Shown here in pieces: positions 42,593-50,418 of a stretch of 51,223 nucleotides of DNA. Below the pieces are notes generated by a model that worked only from the letters and a program-made list of their open reading frames with translations, did no database searches and was not told the DNA's origin. Source of the DNA: Streptococcus sp. k-402 (GTDB taxonomy: Bacteria > Bacillota > Bacilli > Lactobacillales > Streptococcaceae); the NCBI RefSeq assembly GCF_013277515.1, contig NZ_VMNB01000012.1, positions 1-51,223 of the forward strand. Direction: 5' to 3'. The position numbers and the translations under genes were made by a program. Position 1 is the first letter of the stretch. Every line of letters starts with the position of its first letter.

Positions 42593-43519
42593 ATGATTCT
42601 CAGACATCCGGGCATTAGCCCGACCAACGATTTGGTTGCTAAGAAAATTTTTAGCAATCCAGAAATCACTTGTCAATTTATTCGCGATATGCTGGATTTA
42701 CCAGCCAAAAATGTAACCATTTTGGAGGGGAGCAATATTCATGTCTTACCTTCCCTGCCCTACTCGGCACAGGACTTCTATACCAGTATAGACGTCTTAG
42801 CGGAGTTGGACAATGGGACACAGGTTATTATCGAAATACAAGTCCATCATCAGAATTTTTTCATCAATCGTCTGTGGGCTTACTTGTGCAGTCAGGTCAA
42901 TCAAAATCTTGAAAAAATTCGCCAACGAGAAGGTGATACACATCAGAGTTATAAACACATCGCACCAGTATATGCTATTGCAATTGTGGATAGTAATTAC
43001 TTCTCAGATGACTTGGCTTTCCACAGTTTCAGCATGCGAGAGGACACGACGGGTGAAGTCTTAACCATCACAAGTAACGGTCAAGAAAACCATTTGGTTA
43101 AGATGGCGTTCTTAGAACTAAAAAAATATAGAGAAACCAGCAAAGATAGCGTTCGCAAACCGTGGTTGGAGTTTTTCGGGAATAAGCCCTTTACCCAGCA
43201 ACCCGAGCGAGCCATCAGCCAAGCAGACCAACTGCTGGACTACAAGAGCTGGTCCGAGGAGGACAGGAAGATGTTTAGTCAACTACGTATGCGAGAAGAA
43301 CAAGCCTTGTTAGCGCAGGACTATGCCTTGGAACAAGCTGAGGAGAAAGGATTAGAGAGAGGTCGTGCAGAAGGCATTGAGCAGGGACTGGAGCGTGGAA
43401 AACTTTTTGCCTTCCTAGATATGGTCCGCCAAGGTCTTCTAACACCTGAGGTTGCCAGCCGACAGTTAGGAATGACCGTGGCTGAGTTTGAAGCCTTGCT
43501 AGAAGATTATCACCAATAA
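42593..43519 (+). CDS. Rpn family PD-(D/E)XK nuclease, right copy, 308 aa
   Basis: Almost identical to the left copy (31722-32621): six substitutions over the first 245 residues, with the same Asp67, Glu81 and Gln83. It differs in the C-terminal repeat part, which reads EQAEEKGLERGRAEGIEQGLERGK here, and in a longer end (EALLEDYHQ). That last stretch is the point where the fragment of a third rpn copy begins, so the end of this protein may have been made by recombination. AAAGGAGAG precedes the ATG at 42593. Like its twin it may be a phage-defence or recombination nuclease. Confidence 0.85.
   Translation: MILRHPGISPTNDLVAKKIFSNPEITCQFIRDMLDLPAKNVTILEGSNIHVLPSLPYSAQDFYTSIDVLAELDNGTQVIIEIQVHHQNFFINRLWAYLCSQVNQNLEKIRQREGDTHQSYKHIAPVYAIAIVDSNYFSDDLAFHSFSMREDTTGEVLTITSNGQENHLVKMAFLELKKYRETSKDSVRKPWLEFFGNKPFTQQPERAISQADQLLDYKSWSEEDRKMFSQLRMREEQALLAQDYALEQAEEKGLERGRAEGIEQGLERGKLFAFLDMVRQGLLTPEVASRQLGMTVAEFEALLEDYHQ
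43271..43519 (+). CDS. Possible internal short Rpn product, 82 aa
   Basis: The in-frame ATG at 43271 is preceded by AGGAGG (43257-43262) with 8 bases spacing. It would give the C-terminal helical and repeat part alone, as in the left copy. This layout is the same as that of the RpnL/RpnS genes-within-genes known from E. coli. Confidence 0.45.
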   Translation: MFSQLRMREEQALLAQDYALEQAEEKGLERGRAEGIEQGLERGKLFAFLDMVRQGLLTPEVASRQLGMTVAEFEALLEDYHQ

Positions 43520-43564
43520 CGGTAAAGAAAACCATCTGGTCAAGATGGCATTCTTAGAACTAAA
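43509..43564 (+). pseudogene. Fragment of a third rpn copy
   Basis: These 56 bases repeat the part of the rpn gene around 43070-43125 (ATCACNANTAACGG..., then AAGATGGC, TTCTTAGAACTAAA) with several differences, and they overlap the last codons of the complete gene. They show that a further copy stood here and was lost by a deletion. Confidence 0.7.
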
Positions 43565-43579
43565 CGTCTAGTCACAGAT

Positions 43580-43606
43580 TACTCAAAACACTGTTTTGAG
43601 GTTGTG
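43580..43606. repeat. BOX element fragment
   Basis: ACTCAAAACACTGTTTTGAG with the following GTTGT is the part between boxB and boxC of pneumococcal BOX elements. Neither end module is complete, so it is a remnant. Confidence 0.5.
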
Positions 43607-43623
43607 TATAAAGATACTGGGTA

Positions 43624-43678
43624 AAAGTCTTCTCATAATAAAACGTTTGGTATCAATGTTTTATTATGAGAAGATTTA
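43624..43678. terminator. Long perfect hairpin
   Basis: A 16-base perfect stem (CTTCTCATAATAAAAC at 43629-43644 with its complement at 43658-43673) and a 13-base loop; the stem extends outward with some mismatches. It can stop rightward transcription from the rpn gene. A further 10-base inverted repeat (GATTGAATTT / AAATTCAATC) lies at 43691-43748. No gene is present in 43520-43843. Confidence 0.6.
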
Positions 43679-43798
43679 CTTTTTTACTGAGATTGAATTT
43701 TCCCTAGCCTCAACATCATATAAACCCCAAATTCAATCTGACCTAGTTTGAAAAGATTTTCGAAGCAGATAAGGTTTTACTAAAACTAAAAAAAATGA

Positions 43799-43804
43799 TA
43801 TAAT
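43799..43804 (+). promoter_or_regulatory. Extended -10 promoter of pgm
   Basis: TGATATAAT with the -10 box at 43799-43804; TTTTAC lies 18 bases upstream as a weak -35. The leader is about 33 bases and ends with AAAGGAG. Confidence 0.55.
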
Positions 43805-43843
43805 CAAACTGATTAAATGTTTTAAAAATAAAGGAGAATTTTA

Positions 43844-45562
43844 ATGTCTTACCAAGAAAATTACCAGAAATGGGTTGATTTTGCGGAGCTTCCTGACTAC
43901 CTTCGTCAAGATTTGGAAAATATGGACGAAAAAACAAAGGAAGATGCCTTCTATACAAATCTTGAATTTGGTACTGCAGGTATGCGTGGCTTGATTGGTG
44001 CTGGTACAAACCGCATCAACATCTACGTTGTTCGCCAAGCTACTGAGGGATTGGCTCGTTTGATTGAGTCTAAAGGTGAAAACGAAAAAGAACGTGGTGT
44101 AGCAATCGCCTACGATAGTCGTCACTTCTCACCTGAGTTTGCCTTTGAATCTGCGGCAGTTCTTGCTAAACACGGTATCAAATCTTATGTATTTGAAAGC
44201 CTTCGTCCAACTCCAGAACTATCATTTGCAGTTCGTCACCTCAACTGTTTCGCAGGTATCATGGTCACAGCTAGCCACAACCCTGCTCCATTTAACGGTT
44301 ACAAGGTTTACGGTGAAGACGGTGGACAAATGCCTCCACACGACGCGGACGCTTTGACTACTTATATCCGTGCAATCGAAAATCCATTTGCAGTTGAAGT
44401 TGCTGATGTGGAAGCTGAAAAAGCTTCTGGCTTGATTGAAGTCATCGGCGAGGCTGTTGACGTAGAATACCTTAAAGAAGTTAAGGACGTAAACATCAAC
44501 CCAGCCTTGATTGAGGAATTTGGTAAAGACATGAAGATTGTCTACACACCACTTCATGGTACTGGTGAAATGTTGGCTCGTCGTGCTCTTGCCCAAGCAG
44601 GATTTGACTCTGTTCAAGTCGTTGAAGCGCAAGCAACTGCTGACCCTGACTTCTCAACTGTAAAATCTCCAAACCCAGAAAGCCAAGCAGCCTTTGCCCT
44701 TGCTGAAGAACTTGGTCGTCAAGTTGGTGCAGATGTTCTTGTGGCAACTGACCCAGACGCTGACCGTATGGGTGTTGAAGTTCTTCAAAAAGATGGTAGC
44801 TACCTTAACCTATCAGGTAACCAAATCGGTGCTATCATGGCCAAATACATCTTGGAGGCCCACAAAAACGCTGGAACTCTTCCTGAAAATGCAGCCCTCT
44901 GCAAATCTATCGTATCAACTGACTTGGTAACGAAGATTGCTGAAAGCTACGGCGCAACCATGTTCAACGTTTTGACAGGATTCAAATTTATCGCTGAAAA
45001 AATCCAAGAATTCGAAGAAAAACACAATCACACTTACATGATGGGATTTGAAGAGAGCTTCGGTTACTTGATTAAACCATTCGTACGTGATAAAGACGCT
45101 ATCCAAGCCGTTCTTGTCGTGGCTGAACTTGCTGCCTACTACCGTTCACGTGGTTTGACACTTGCTGACGGTATCGAAGAAATCTACAAAGAGTACGGCT
45201 ACTACGCAGAAAAGACTATCTCTGTTACCCTTTCAGGTGTCGATGGTGCTGAACAAATCAAAGCGATTATGGCTAAATTCCGTAACAATGCTCCAAAAGA
45301 ATGGAACACAACAGCTATCACTGTCGTAGAAGACTTCAAAGCTCAAACAGCTACTGCTGCTGACGGAACTGTTACAAACTTGACAACTCCTCCAAGTGAT
45401 GTGTTGAAATACACACTTGCTGACGGTTCATGGATTGCCGTTCGCCCTTCAGGTACAGAACCAAAAATCAAGTTCTACATTGCAGTTGTAGGTGAAACCA
45501 ACGAAGAATCACAAGCTAAAATTGCTAACATCGAAGCAGAAATCAATGCTTTTGTAAAATAA
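43844..45562 (+). CDS. pgm: Alpha-phosphoglucomutase, 572 aa
   Basis: Interconverts glucose-1-phosphate and glucose-6-phosphate, linking glycolysis with glycogen, capsule and cell-wall sugar synthesis. The phosphoserine loop TASHNPAPFNGYK, the metal loop DPDADRMG, the sugar-binding GFEESFGYL and the phosphate-binding RPSGTEPKIKFY are all present and the length is normal. AAAGGAG stands before the ATG. Strong codon bias fits high expression. Confidence 0.96.
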   Translation: MSYQENYQKWVDFAELPDYLRQDLENMDEKTKEDAFYTNLEFGTAGMRGLIGAGTNRINIYVVRQATEGLARLIESKGENEKERGVAIAYDSRHFSPEFAFESAAVLAKHGIKSYVFESLRPTPELSFAVRHLNCFAGIMVTASHNPAPFNGYKVYGEDGGQMPPHDADALTTYIRAIENPFAVEVADVEAEKASGLIEVIGEAVDVEYLKEVKDVNINPALIEEFGKDMKIVYTPLHGTGEMLARRALAQAGFDSVQVVEAQATADPDFSTVKSPNPESQAAFALAEELGRQVGADVLVATDPDADRMGVEVLQKDGSYLNLSGNQIGAIMAKYILEAHKNAGTLPENAALCKSIVSTDLVTKIAESYGATMFNVLTGFKFIAEKIQEFEEKHNHTYMMGFEESFGYLIKPFVRDKDAIQAVLVVAELAAYYRSRGLTLADGIEEIYKEYGYYAEKTISVTLSGVDGAEQIKAIMAKFRNNAPKEWNTTAITVVEDFKAQTATAADGTVTNLTTPPSDVLKYTLADGSWIAVRPSGTEPKIKFYIAVVGETNEESQAKIANIEAEINAFVK

Positions 45563-45570
45563 AATCCTAT

Positions 45571-45606
45571 AAAAGATGAGACAGACCAATCTCATCTTTT
45601 TTTCGT
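45571..45606 (+). terminator. Terminator of pgm
   Basis: Stem AAAGATGAGA / TCTCATCTTT with an 8-base loop and a T-run, right behind the stop codon. Confidence 0.85.
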
Positions 45607-45673
45607 ATCAAATCTAAGCAATTTTAGAAACTTTATGGCATACTAGACATATCAATGAAAGCGAGGTAATCTC

Positions 45674-46021
45674 ATGGAACAATTTTTAGATAATATCAAA
45701 GACCTTGAAGTCACTACAGTAGCGCGTGCGCAAGAAGCTCTTGATAAAAAAGAAACTGCAACCTTCTTTATCGGTCGCAAAACTTGCCCTTACTGCCGTA
45801 AATTTGCTGGTACCTTGGCAAGTGTCGTAGCTGAAACTAAAGCTCACATCTACTTCATCAACAGTGAAGAGCCAAGCCAACTCAATGAGTTACAAGCATT
45901 CCGCTCACGCTATGGAATTCCAACTGTACCAGGCTTCGTTCACATTGCAGATGGACAAATCAATGTCCGTTGCGACTCTTCAATGTCAGCACAAGAAATC
46001 AAAGATTTCGTAGGATTGTAA
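45674..46021 (+). CDS. Thioredoxin-like protein, bacteriocin transport accessory (Bta/PedC) family, 115 aa
   Basis: A short thioredoxin fold with the redox motif CPYC at about residues 38-41 (RKTCPYCRKF) and the cis-proline region YGIPTVPGFVHI. There is no signal peptide, so it acts in the cytosol or with an export partner. The family is named after proteins encoded with class II bacteriocins, where it helps disulfide formation, but chromosomal copies like this one stand alone; no bacteriocin gene is in the window. GCGAGGTAA stands before the ATG. Confidence 0.8.
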   Translation: MEQFLDNIKDLEVTTVARAQEALDKKETATFFIGRKTCPYCRKFAGTLASVVAETKAHIYFINSEEPSQLNELQAFRSRYGIPTVPGFVHIADGQINVRCDSSMSAQEIKDFVGL

Positions 46022-46100
46022 AAAATCAGCTAACAAGTTTTAAAATCACAAAAACGCATAATGAAGCCGAAGAACGCTTTGTGAAGCACATAGATTTTTA

Positions 46101-46133
46101 GGATACGACAAAAATGTTGTATCCTTTTTTGTA
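46101..46133 (+). terminator. Terminator after the thioredoxin-like gene
   Basis: GGATACGACA / TGTTGTATCC (one G-T pair) with a 4-base loop, followed by TTTTTTG. The gap 46134-46212 holds AT-rich sequence and no gene. Confidence 0.7.
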
Positions 46134-46212
46134 TCCCTTTTTTAAAAATAGGGTCTGTTTTAGGCTCTGTTTGTGACTCCTTTTTTCGCAAAAGAATACA
46201 AAAGACAAAAAT

Positions 46213-46240
46213 AAAAAACGTTGATTTAACAACGTTTTAC
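46213..46240 (-). terminator. Terminator of ssrA
   Basis: On the minus strand AAACGTTG-TTAAAT-CAACGTTT followed by TTTATTTTTG, about 30 bases behind the CCA end of tmRNA. GAATGCAAARGAAT is directly repeated between the CCA end and this hairpin. Confidence 0.75.
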
Positions 46241-46270
46241 CAAGGAATGCAAAAGAATGCAAAGGAATAA

Positions 46271-46615
46271 TGGAGCCGGTGGGAGTCGAACCCACGTCCA
46301 AACACCTGCCAACATATTTGTCTACAACCATAGGTTATGTATTAGTTTAACAGTCCCTCGACACATAACTCAAGCCTAGAAACTGCGAGTCTATCAATCT
46401 CTTATCAAGCCGCTAGACAAGACTTAATCGTATCTCGCTAATAATAAGACCTGTCATTGAACACGAGCAATCCAAATCGGGTCACGCCTGCTGGTTTTTA
46501 GGCAGCTAGAGCGTAAGAAGTGTTATTTTTTGCAGTTATATTTAACTGAGCGTTTACGTCGCCACACGAGTCGCAAAATATGCCTCATAATGCCTGTCGA
46601 ATCCGTAACGACCCC
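46271..46615 (-). ncRNA. ssrA: tmRNA (10Sa RNA), 345 nt
   Basis: Rescues stalled ribosomes by trans-translation and tags the product for degradation. The 5' end GGGGTCG pairs with CGGCTCC before the CCA encoded at 46271-46273, and the T-arm (GGTTCGACTCCCACC) is clear. The tag reading frame (46498-46533) starts at the resume codon GCA and gives AKNNTSYALAA followed by TAA, the tag I know from pneumococcus. Promoter TTGCAT / TATAAT with 17 bases spacing lies at 46632-46660. Confidence 0.97.
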
Positions 46616-46631
46616 AAAAGACAATAAAACC

Positions 46632-46660
46632 ATTATACCTTATCTAACTCAAAAATGCAA
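46632..46660 (-). promoter_or_regulatory. Promoter of ssrA
   Basis: Minus-strand TTGCAT (46655-46660) and TATAAT (46632-46637), 17 bases apart; the start would be about ten bases before the mature 5' end, which fits trimming by RNase P. Confidence 0.75.
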
Positions 46661-46676
46661 AAAGGAAATCAACTAA

Positions 46677-47312
46677 CTACACAAGATAGTCTTTCAAGGC
46701 TTTGGTCAAAACCTGATAACCAGTAACACTAAGGTGCAGTCCATCAGTTGTATATTCTTTTTTGAGTTGGCCTGCTTGGTCTGTCAAACTATCAAAAACT
46801 GGCACAAATTCCACCTGCATATAGGCCGACGCAAGCTTTTGATAGGTTTGATTCCATTTCTGAATTTTTTCATTCGTGCGGATATAGACTGTCTGCTTAT
46901 ATTCCTCTCCCTCATTGACTGGCAAAATAGAAAGCAATTTAATCTCTGTCAGTGGGTAATCGCGAACAATGGATTGAATGATAGCTTCGAGATTATTGAG
47001 CACCTCATTCACCGGCACATCTTTTCCGATATCATTTGTCCCAATCAAAAGGACAATTTTATCTACTGCTCCACCGTACAGATGCGCATCTAGATTTTCT
47101 AGTAACAGCCCTGTCTGATAACCTCTAATACCTCGATTGACAATCGTCTTTGAAGTACCAAACAACTCCTGCAGAGGATAATATTCGACAATGGAATCCC
47201 CAATAAAGAGAATATCTGGCTCTACAACTGAAACCTGATTTAGGTGACGATACTTGGTTTGGATTTTTTCTTGTTCCTTTAGTAACCAATTTTCTAATAA
47301 CTGTACTGCCAC
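46677..47312 (-). CDS. SGNH/GDSL-type hydrolase, 211 aa
   Basis: Esterase fold with the catalytic serine in FIGDSIVEYY (block I), the Gly of NRGIRGYQT (II), Asn in LIGTNDIGK (III) and the Asp-His pair in DGLHLS (V). It resembles the PAF-acetylhydrolase-like group of intracellular SGNH proteins; the substrate is unknown. There is no signal peptide. The start is GTG with AAGGAG 8 bases before it. It follows the HAD gene with one base between, so they share a transcript. Confidence 0.88.
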   Translation of the reverse strand: MAVQLLENWLLKEQEKIQTKYRHLNQVSVVEPDILFIGDSIVEYYPLQELFGTSKTIVNRGIRGYQTGLLLENLDAHLYGGAVDKIVLLIGTNDIGKDVPVNEVLNNLEAIIQSIVRDYPLTEIKLLSILPVNEGEEYKQTVYIRTNEKIQKWNQTYQKLASAYMQVEFVPVFDSLTDQAGQLKKEYTTDGLHLSVTGYQVLTKALKDYLV

Positions 47313-47313
47313 T

Positions 47314-48141
47314 TCATTCTCCTTTTTCTAACCAGTTTTCCAAGACTTGATAAACTCCTCCTTGGCTGTTGGCTGGCGCTAGAGCAGTCGCCACAGCTTT
47401 GGCTTTGTCATCAGCATTTTCCATCGCATAGGCAATTCCAGCCATTTCAAGCATTTCAACATCATTTTCACTGTCACCAAAAGCCATGATTTGTTGGGCT
47501 TTCAAGTCCCAACGCTTGAGTAATTCTTCCAAGCCCCATGCTTTATGAATTCCAGCTTGGAGGATATCAATGCAACCATAGCCACTCGATACAGCCCGAA
47601 CACGGCCATCAAAGAGGTCATTGATTTCTTCCAAGACCGAATTCAAACGTTCCTCACCAACAACCATACTCATCTTGAGCACACCACCAAAGAGGTCAGA
47701 TGTTAATTCATCCACAAACTGCATCCGTTGATAGAATTTTTCAATCATTTCTGGAGTCATAAAACTTTCAAGATCTGTAAAAATAGTACCTTCCTTGACG
47801 AAACCACCCTTCATCCCCGTTACCACAAACTGGTCCTGACACGCTCGACCCTTGAAATGAGCCAAAGCCTTGTCAACAATGGCGTCATCCCATGTCTGAG
47901 CCTGAATCAGTTCATTGTTTTCAAAAATACGAGCACCGTTGGCAACAACCAGAACCACTCGATCCACCAAGTGCCCCAGTAGTTGCCTCATGCGGTGAAT
48001 TTCATTGCCCGTCGCGATGACAAAACGAATGCCCCTTTGATCCAACTGATCTAAAATCTTTTCCAAGCGTGGGAGATCCAGCTGGCCTCTAGCATCCAGC
48101 AAGGTCCCATCCATATCTGTCGCAATTACTTTAATCGTCAT
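47314..48141 (-). CDS. Cof-type HAD phosphatase, 275 aa
   Basis: HAD hydrolase of the Cof/IIB group with motif I ATDMDGTLLD, motif II VIATGN, and motif IV FGDSENDVEML; the large cap lies between (about 85-190). Such enzymes act on sugar phosphates or cofactors such as pyridoxal phosphate. Ribosome binding site GAGGGAAG. It stands between a CapA-like gene (21 bases upstream) and the SGNH gene. Confidence 0.88.
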   Translation of the reverse strand: MTIKVIATDMDGTLLDARGQLDLPRLEKILDQLDQRGIRFVIATGNEIHRMRQLLGHLVDRVVLVVANGARIFENNELIQAQTWDDAIVDKALAHFKGRACQDQFVVTGMKGGFVKEGTIFTDLESFMTPEMIEKFYQRMQFVDELTSDLFGGVLKMSMVVGEERLNSVLEEINDLFDGRVRAVSSGYGCIDILQAGIHKAWGLEELLKRWDLKAQQIMAFGDSENDVEMLEMAGIAYAMENADDKAKAVATALAPANSQGGVYQVLENWLEKGE

Positions 48142-48162
48142 TTACTTCCCTCTGGATTCAAG

Positions 48163-49482
48163 CTATTCCCACTTCAATCCCACATGTTCGTTCATTTCTT
48201 TATAGGCTGTATCAATTCGTTCCTTAGTCGCTTCATCTAATTGGTCACGATGACTGCCACCCTCTATAAAATCTTCCAAGATATAGGTTTGATAATGATA
48301 TAAAGGATAGCCTTCTGGTGAAAAGGTTCCCTTTGGTGTTCGATTGACCCAAGTAGGATGAGCTTTAGCTGTTCCGATAGTTGTTTTTCCATCCTTCTTC
48401 TTGATGGTCACGTCCATGAGAACGCCACGTTCAGTCCACTTAGCATTTTCTTCATCTCCCATAGATTCAATTCGTTGATTGGAAATGAAGTTCCCCATTG
48501 AATAGATAATGAGTTTCTTTTCTCCATCTTTTTCAACAATTTCAGATGGCTCCACAACGTGTGGATGCCCTCCAAAGATGATATCCGCCCCCCAATCAAT
48601 CATCTTGTGATAAAGAGCCTTTTGTTCCTCAGTTGGTTCCAATCGATACTCAACACCCATCTGAGGCATGATAATGGTGATATCCGCTTCCTTTTCCGCC
48701 CGTTCAATTTCAGCCTTCATCTTATCTTCGTTTAAATCTGAAAGATAACGATTATAGTCTTCCTGAGAAATATACTGCTCAATTCCATTGAAACCATAGG
48801 AATAGGCCAAAAGAGCAACCTTGATACCATTCACTTCCTTAATGACCAGCGGAGCCTGATCACGTGGCTCGTGCGTATAAACTCCGATTGGAGTGATTCC
48901 AGCTTTCTCAATAATATCGGCCGTTGAAATAACTCCCTCAATTTGCGAATCCAAAATATGATTATGAGCTAAATCTAGCACATGATAACCTGCATCCTTA
49001 ATGGCATCCATAACTTCAGCAGGAGCATTAAAGAGAGGATAACCCGCTAAATAATGATCCTTATTAATGGTTCCTTCAAAGTCACCAATAGCTAAATCTG
49101 CTTGCTTAAGCCAAGGAGTCACATACTCAAAATTCTCATGAAAGTCATAGGTACCGTCTTCTTTTTTAGCTGAAAAGAAAAGTCCATCGTGGTAGAGCAA
49201 ATCTCCGTTGGCCATAATTCTGGCAGATTTTTCCTCTTCCTGCTCCTGAGACTTTTGCTTAGTCCCTTCTTGAGAAATAGTATCTCGTTTTTGACTGGTC
49301 AGAGGCATGCCTTGGAAACTTTCAACCAACAAGACCAAGCCCATTGATAAAGCAACTGCTAGCAAGAGTACCGCCACAAATCCTTTATTGCTCCACCTGC
49401 GATAACTCCTAAAAAAGTTTACCAAGCCCTTCATAAAACGAAAAGCTAAACCACCCTGATTTCTATCTTGTCTTCTTTTCAT
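48163..49482 (-). CDS. CapA/PgsA-like membrane-anchored phosphoesterase family protein, 440 aa
   Basis: One N-terminal transmembrane helix (VAVLLLAVALSMGLVLLV, about 33-50) after a basic cytosolic part, a Glu/Lys-rich linker, and an outside domain with the PGA_cap/metallophosphatase marks ANGDLLYH, GDFEGTIN, DLAHNHILD and FGGHPHVVEP. Named for poly-gamma-glutamate capsule proteins; in streptococci its substrate is unknown. The frame is open to 49551, but the extended -10 box at 49523-49528 lies inside that extension, so I start at 49482, where AGGGAG stands 7-8 bases before the ATG. Confidence 0.8.
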   Translation of the reverse strand: MKRRQDRNQGGLAFRFMKGLVNFFRSYRRWSNKGFVAVLLLAVALSMGLVLLVESFQGMPLTSQKRDTISQEGTKQKSQEQEEEKSARIMANGDLLYHDGLFFSAKKEDGTYDFHENFEYVTPWLKQADLAIGDFEGTINKDHYLAGYPLFNAPAEVMDAIKDAGYHVLDLAHNHILDSQIEGVISTADIIEKAGITPIGVYTHEPRDQAPLVIKEVNGIKVALLAYSYGFNGIEQYISQEDYNRYLSDLNEDKMKAEIERAEKEADITIIMPQMGVEYRLEPTEEQKALYHKMIDWGADIIFGGHPHVVEPSEIVEKDGEKKLIIYSMGNFISNQRIESMGDEENAKWTERGVLMDVTIKKKDGKTTIGTAKAHPTWVNRTPKGTFSPEGYPLYHYQTYILEDFIEGGSHRDQLDEATKERIDTAYKEMNEHVGLKWE

Positions 49483-49556
49483 CTTCATTCTCCCTACTTT
49501 CTTATGCAAGCCTTTTCTTTTTATTATATCATAGATAAGTAATTCTTTCACAATTG

Positions 49557-49661
49557 ATACTCTTCGAAAATCAAATTCAAACCACGTCAGCGTCGCCTTA
49601 CAGTACTCAAGTACAGCCTGCGGCTAGCTTCCTAGTTTGCTCTTTGATTTTCATTGAGTAT
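49557..49661. repeat. BOX element, boxA plus boxC, no boxB
   Basis: The 105 bases start ATACTC and end GAGTAT. They contain CGTCAGCGTCGCCTTAC, the boxA core known from BOX-PCR typing, and CTAGCTTCCTAGTTTGCTC of boxC. The pattern is typical of S. pneumoniae and close relatives. It lies between the divergent capA-like and def genes. Confidence 0.85.
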
Positions 49662-49762
49662 GAATTGAACATCCTATCTATTTTCTATAAATCCTAAAGG
49701 CTGTAATACTTTCAATCCTTGTCATTTTGTGTTATCATGTAGAGGTAATGAAAGGAGAGAAA

Positions 49763-50374
49763 ATGTCTGCTATAGAACGTATTACAAAAGCTGCTCACTT
49801 AATTGATATGAACGATATTATCCGCGAGGGGAATCCAACTCTACGCGCGGTTGCTGAGGAAGTCGCTTTCCCCCTATCTGACCAGGAAATCATTCTTGGT
49901 GAAAAGATGATGCAATTCCTTAAACATTCCCAAGATCCTGTCATGGCTGAAAAAATGGGGTTACGCGGTGGGGTTGGACTTGCTGCTCCTCAGTTAGATA
50001 TCTCAAAACGCATTATCGCTGTTTTGGTGCCTAATATTGTTGAAGAAGGTGAAACTCCGCAGGAAGCCTACGACTTACAAGCCATTATGTACAATCCAAA
50101 AATCGTCTCTCACTCGGTTCAAGACGCTGCTCTTGGCGAAGGAGAAGGTTGCCTCTCTGTTGACCGCAACGTGCCTGGCTATGTGGTGCGCCATGCTCGC
50201 GTCACTGTTGACTACTTTGACAAGGATGGAGAAAAACACCGTATCAAACTCAAAGGCTACAACTCCATCGTTGTTCAGCATGAAATTGACCACATCAACG
50301 GAATCATGTTTTACGACCGTATCAATGAAAAAGACCCATTTGCAGTTAAAGATGGTCTACTAATTCTTGAATAA
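49763..50374 (+). CDS. def: Peptide deformylase, 203 aa
   Basis: Removes the formyl group from new proteins; essential. The three motifs are [14 protein letters not shown] and QHEIDH with the metal ligands Cys and two His. The length (about 200) and the insert before motif 2 are those of type II deformylases of Gram-positive bacteria. The start at 49763 has AAAGGAGAG before it; the frame is open 12 codons further but without a ribosome binding site. A -10 box TGTTATCAT lies at about 49729-49737. Confidence 0.95.
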   Translation: MSAIERITKAAHLIDMNDIIREGNPTLRAVAEEVAFPLSDQEIILGEKMMQFLKHSQDPVMAEKMGLRGGVGLAAPQLDISKRIIAVLVPNIVEEGETPQEAYDLQAIMYNPKIVSHSVQDAALGEGEGCLSVDRNVPGYVVRHARVTVDYFDKDGEKHRIKLKGYNSIVVQHEIDHINGIMFYDRINEKDPFAVKDGLLILE

Positions 50375-50376
50375 AG

Positions 50377-50404
50377 AAAATCCCGTTGCAAGACGGGGTT
50401 TTGT
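50377..50404 (+). terminator. Terminator of def
   Basis: Stem AAAATCCCGT / ACGGGGTTTT (one G-T pair) with a 4-6-base loop, directly behind the stop codon. Confidence 0.75.
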
Positions 50405-50412
50405 GTTATAAT
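50404..50412 (+). promoter_or_regulatory. Extended -10 promoter directly before rlmB
   Basis: TGTTATAAT ends six bases before the ATG at 50419, so the transcript probably starts at the start codon. AGAGG between them is too close to the start to work with the full leader. Confidence 0.5.
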
Positions 50413-50418
50413 AGAGGC

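Noticed and set aside
43275..43535. 86-codon frame antisense to the right rpn gene
   Set aside because: It is a shadow of the repeat-rich C-terminal coding region with no start signals.
45674..46021. Bacteriocin locus around the Bta-like thioredoxin gene
   Set aside because: No double-glycine leader peptide, immunity gene or peptidase-type ABC transporter is near; the gene stands alone between pgm and ssrA.
46098..46331. 77-codon minus-strand frame over the ssrA 3' end
   Set aside because: It begins inside tmRNA and runs through its terminator; it is not a gene.
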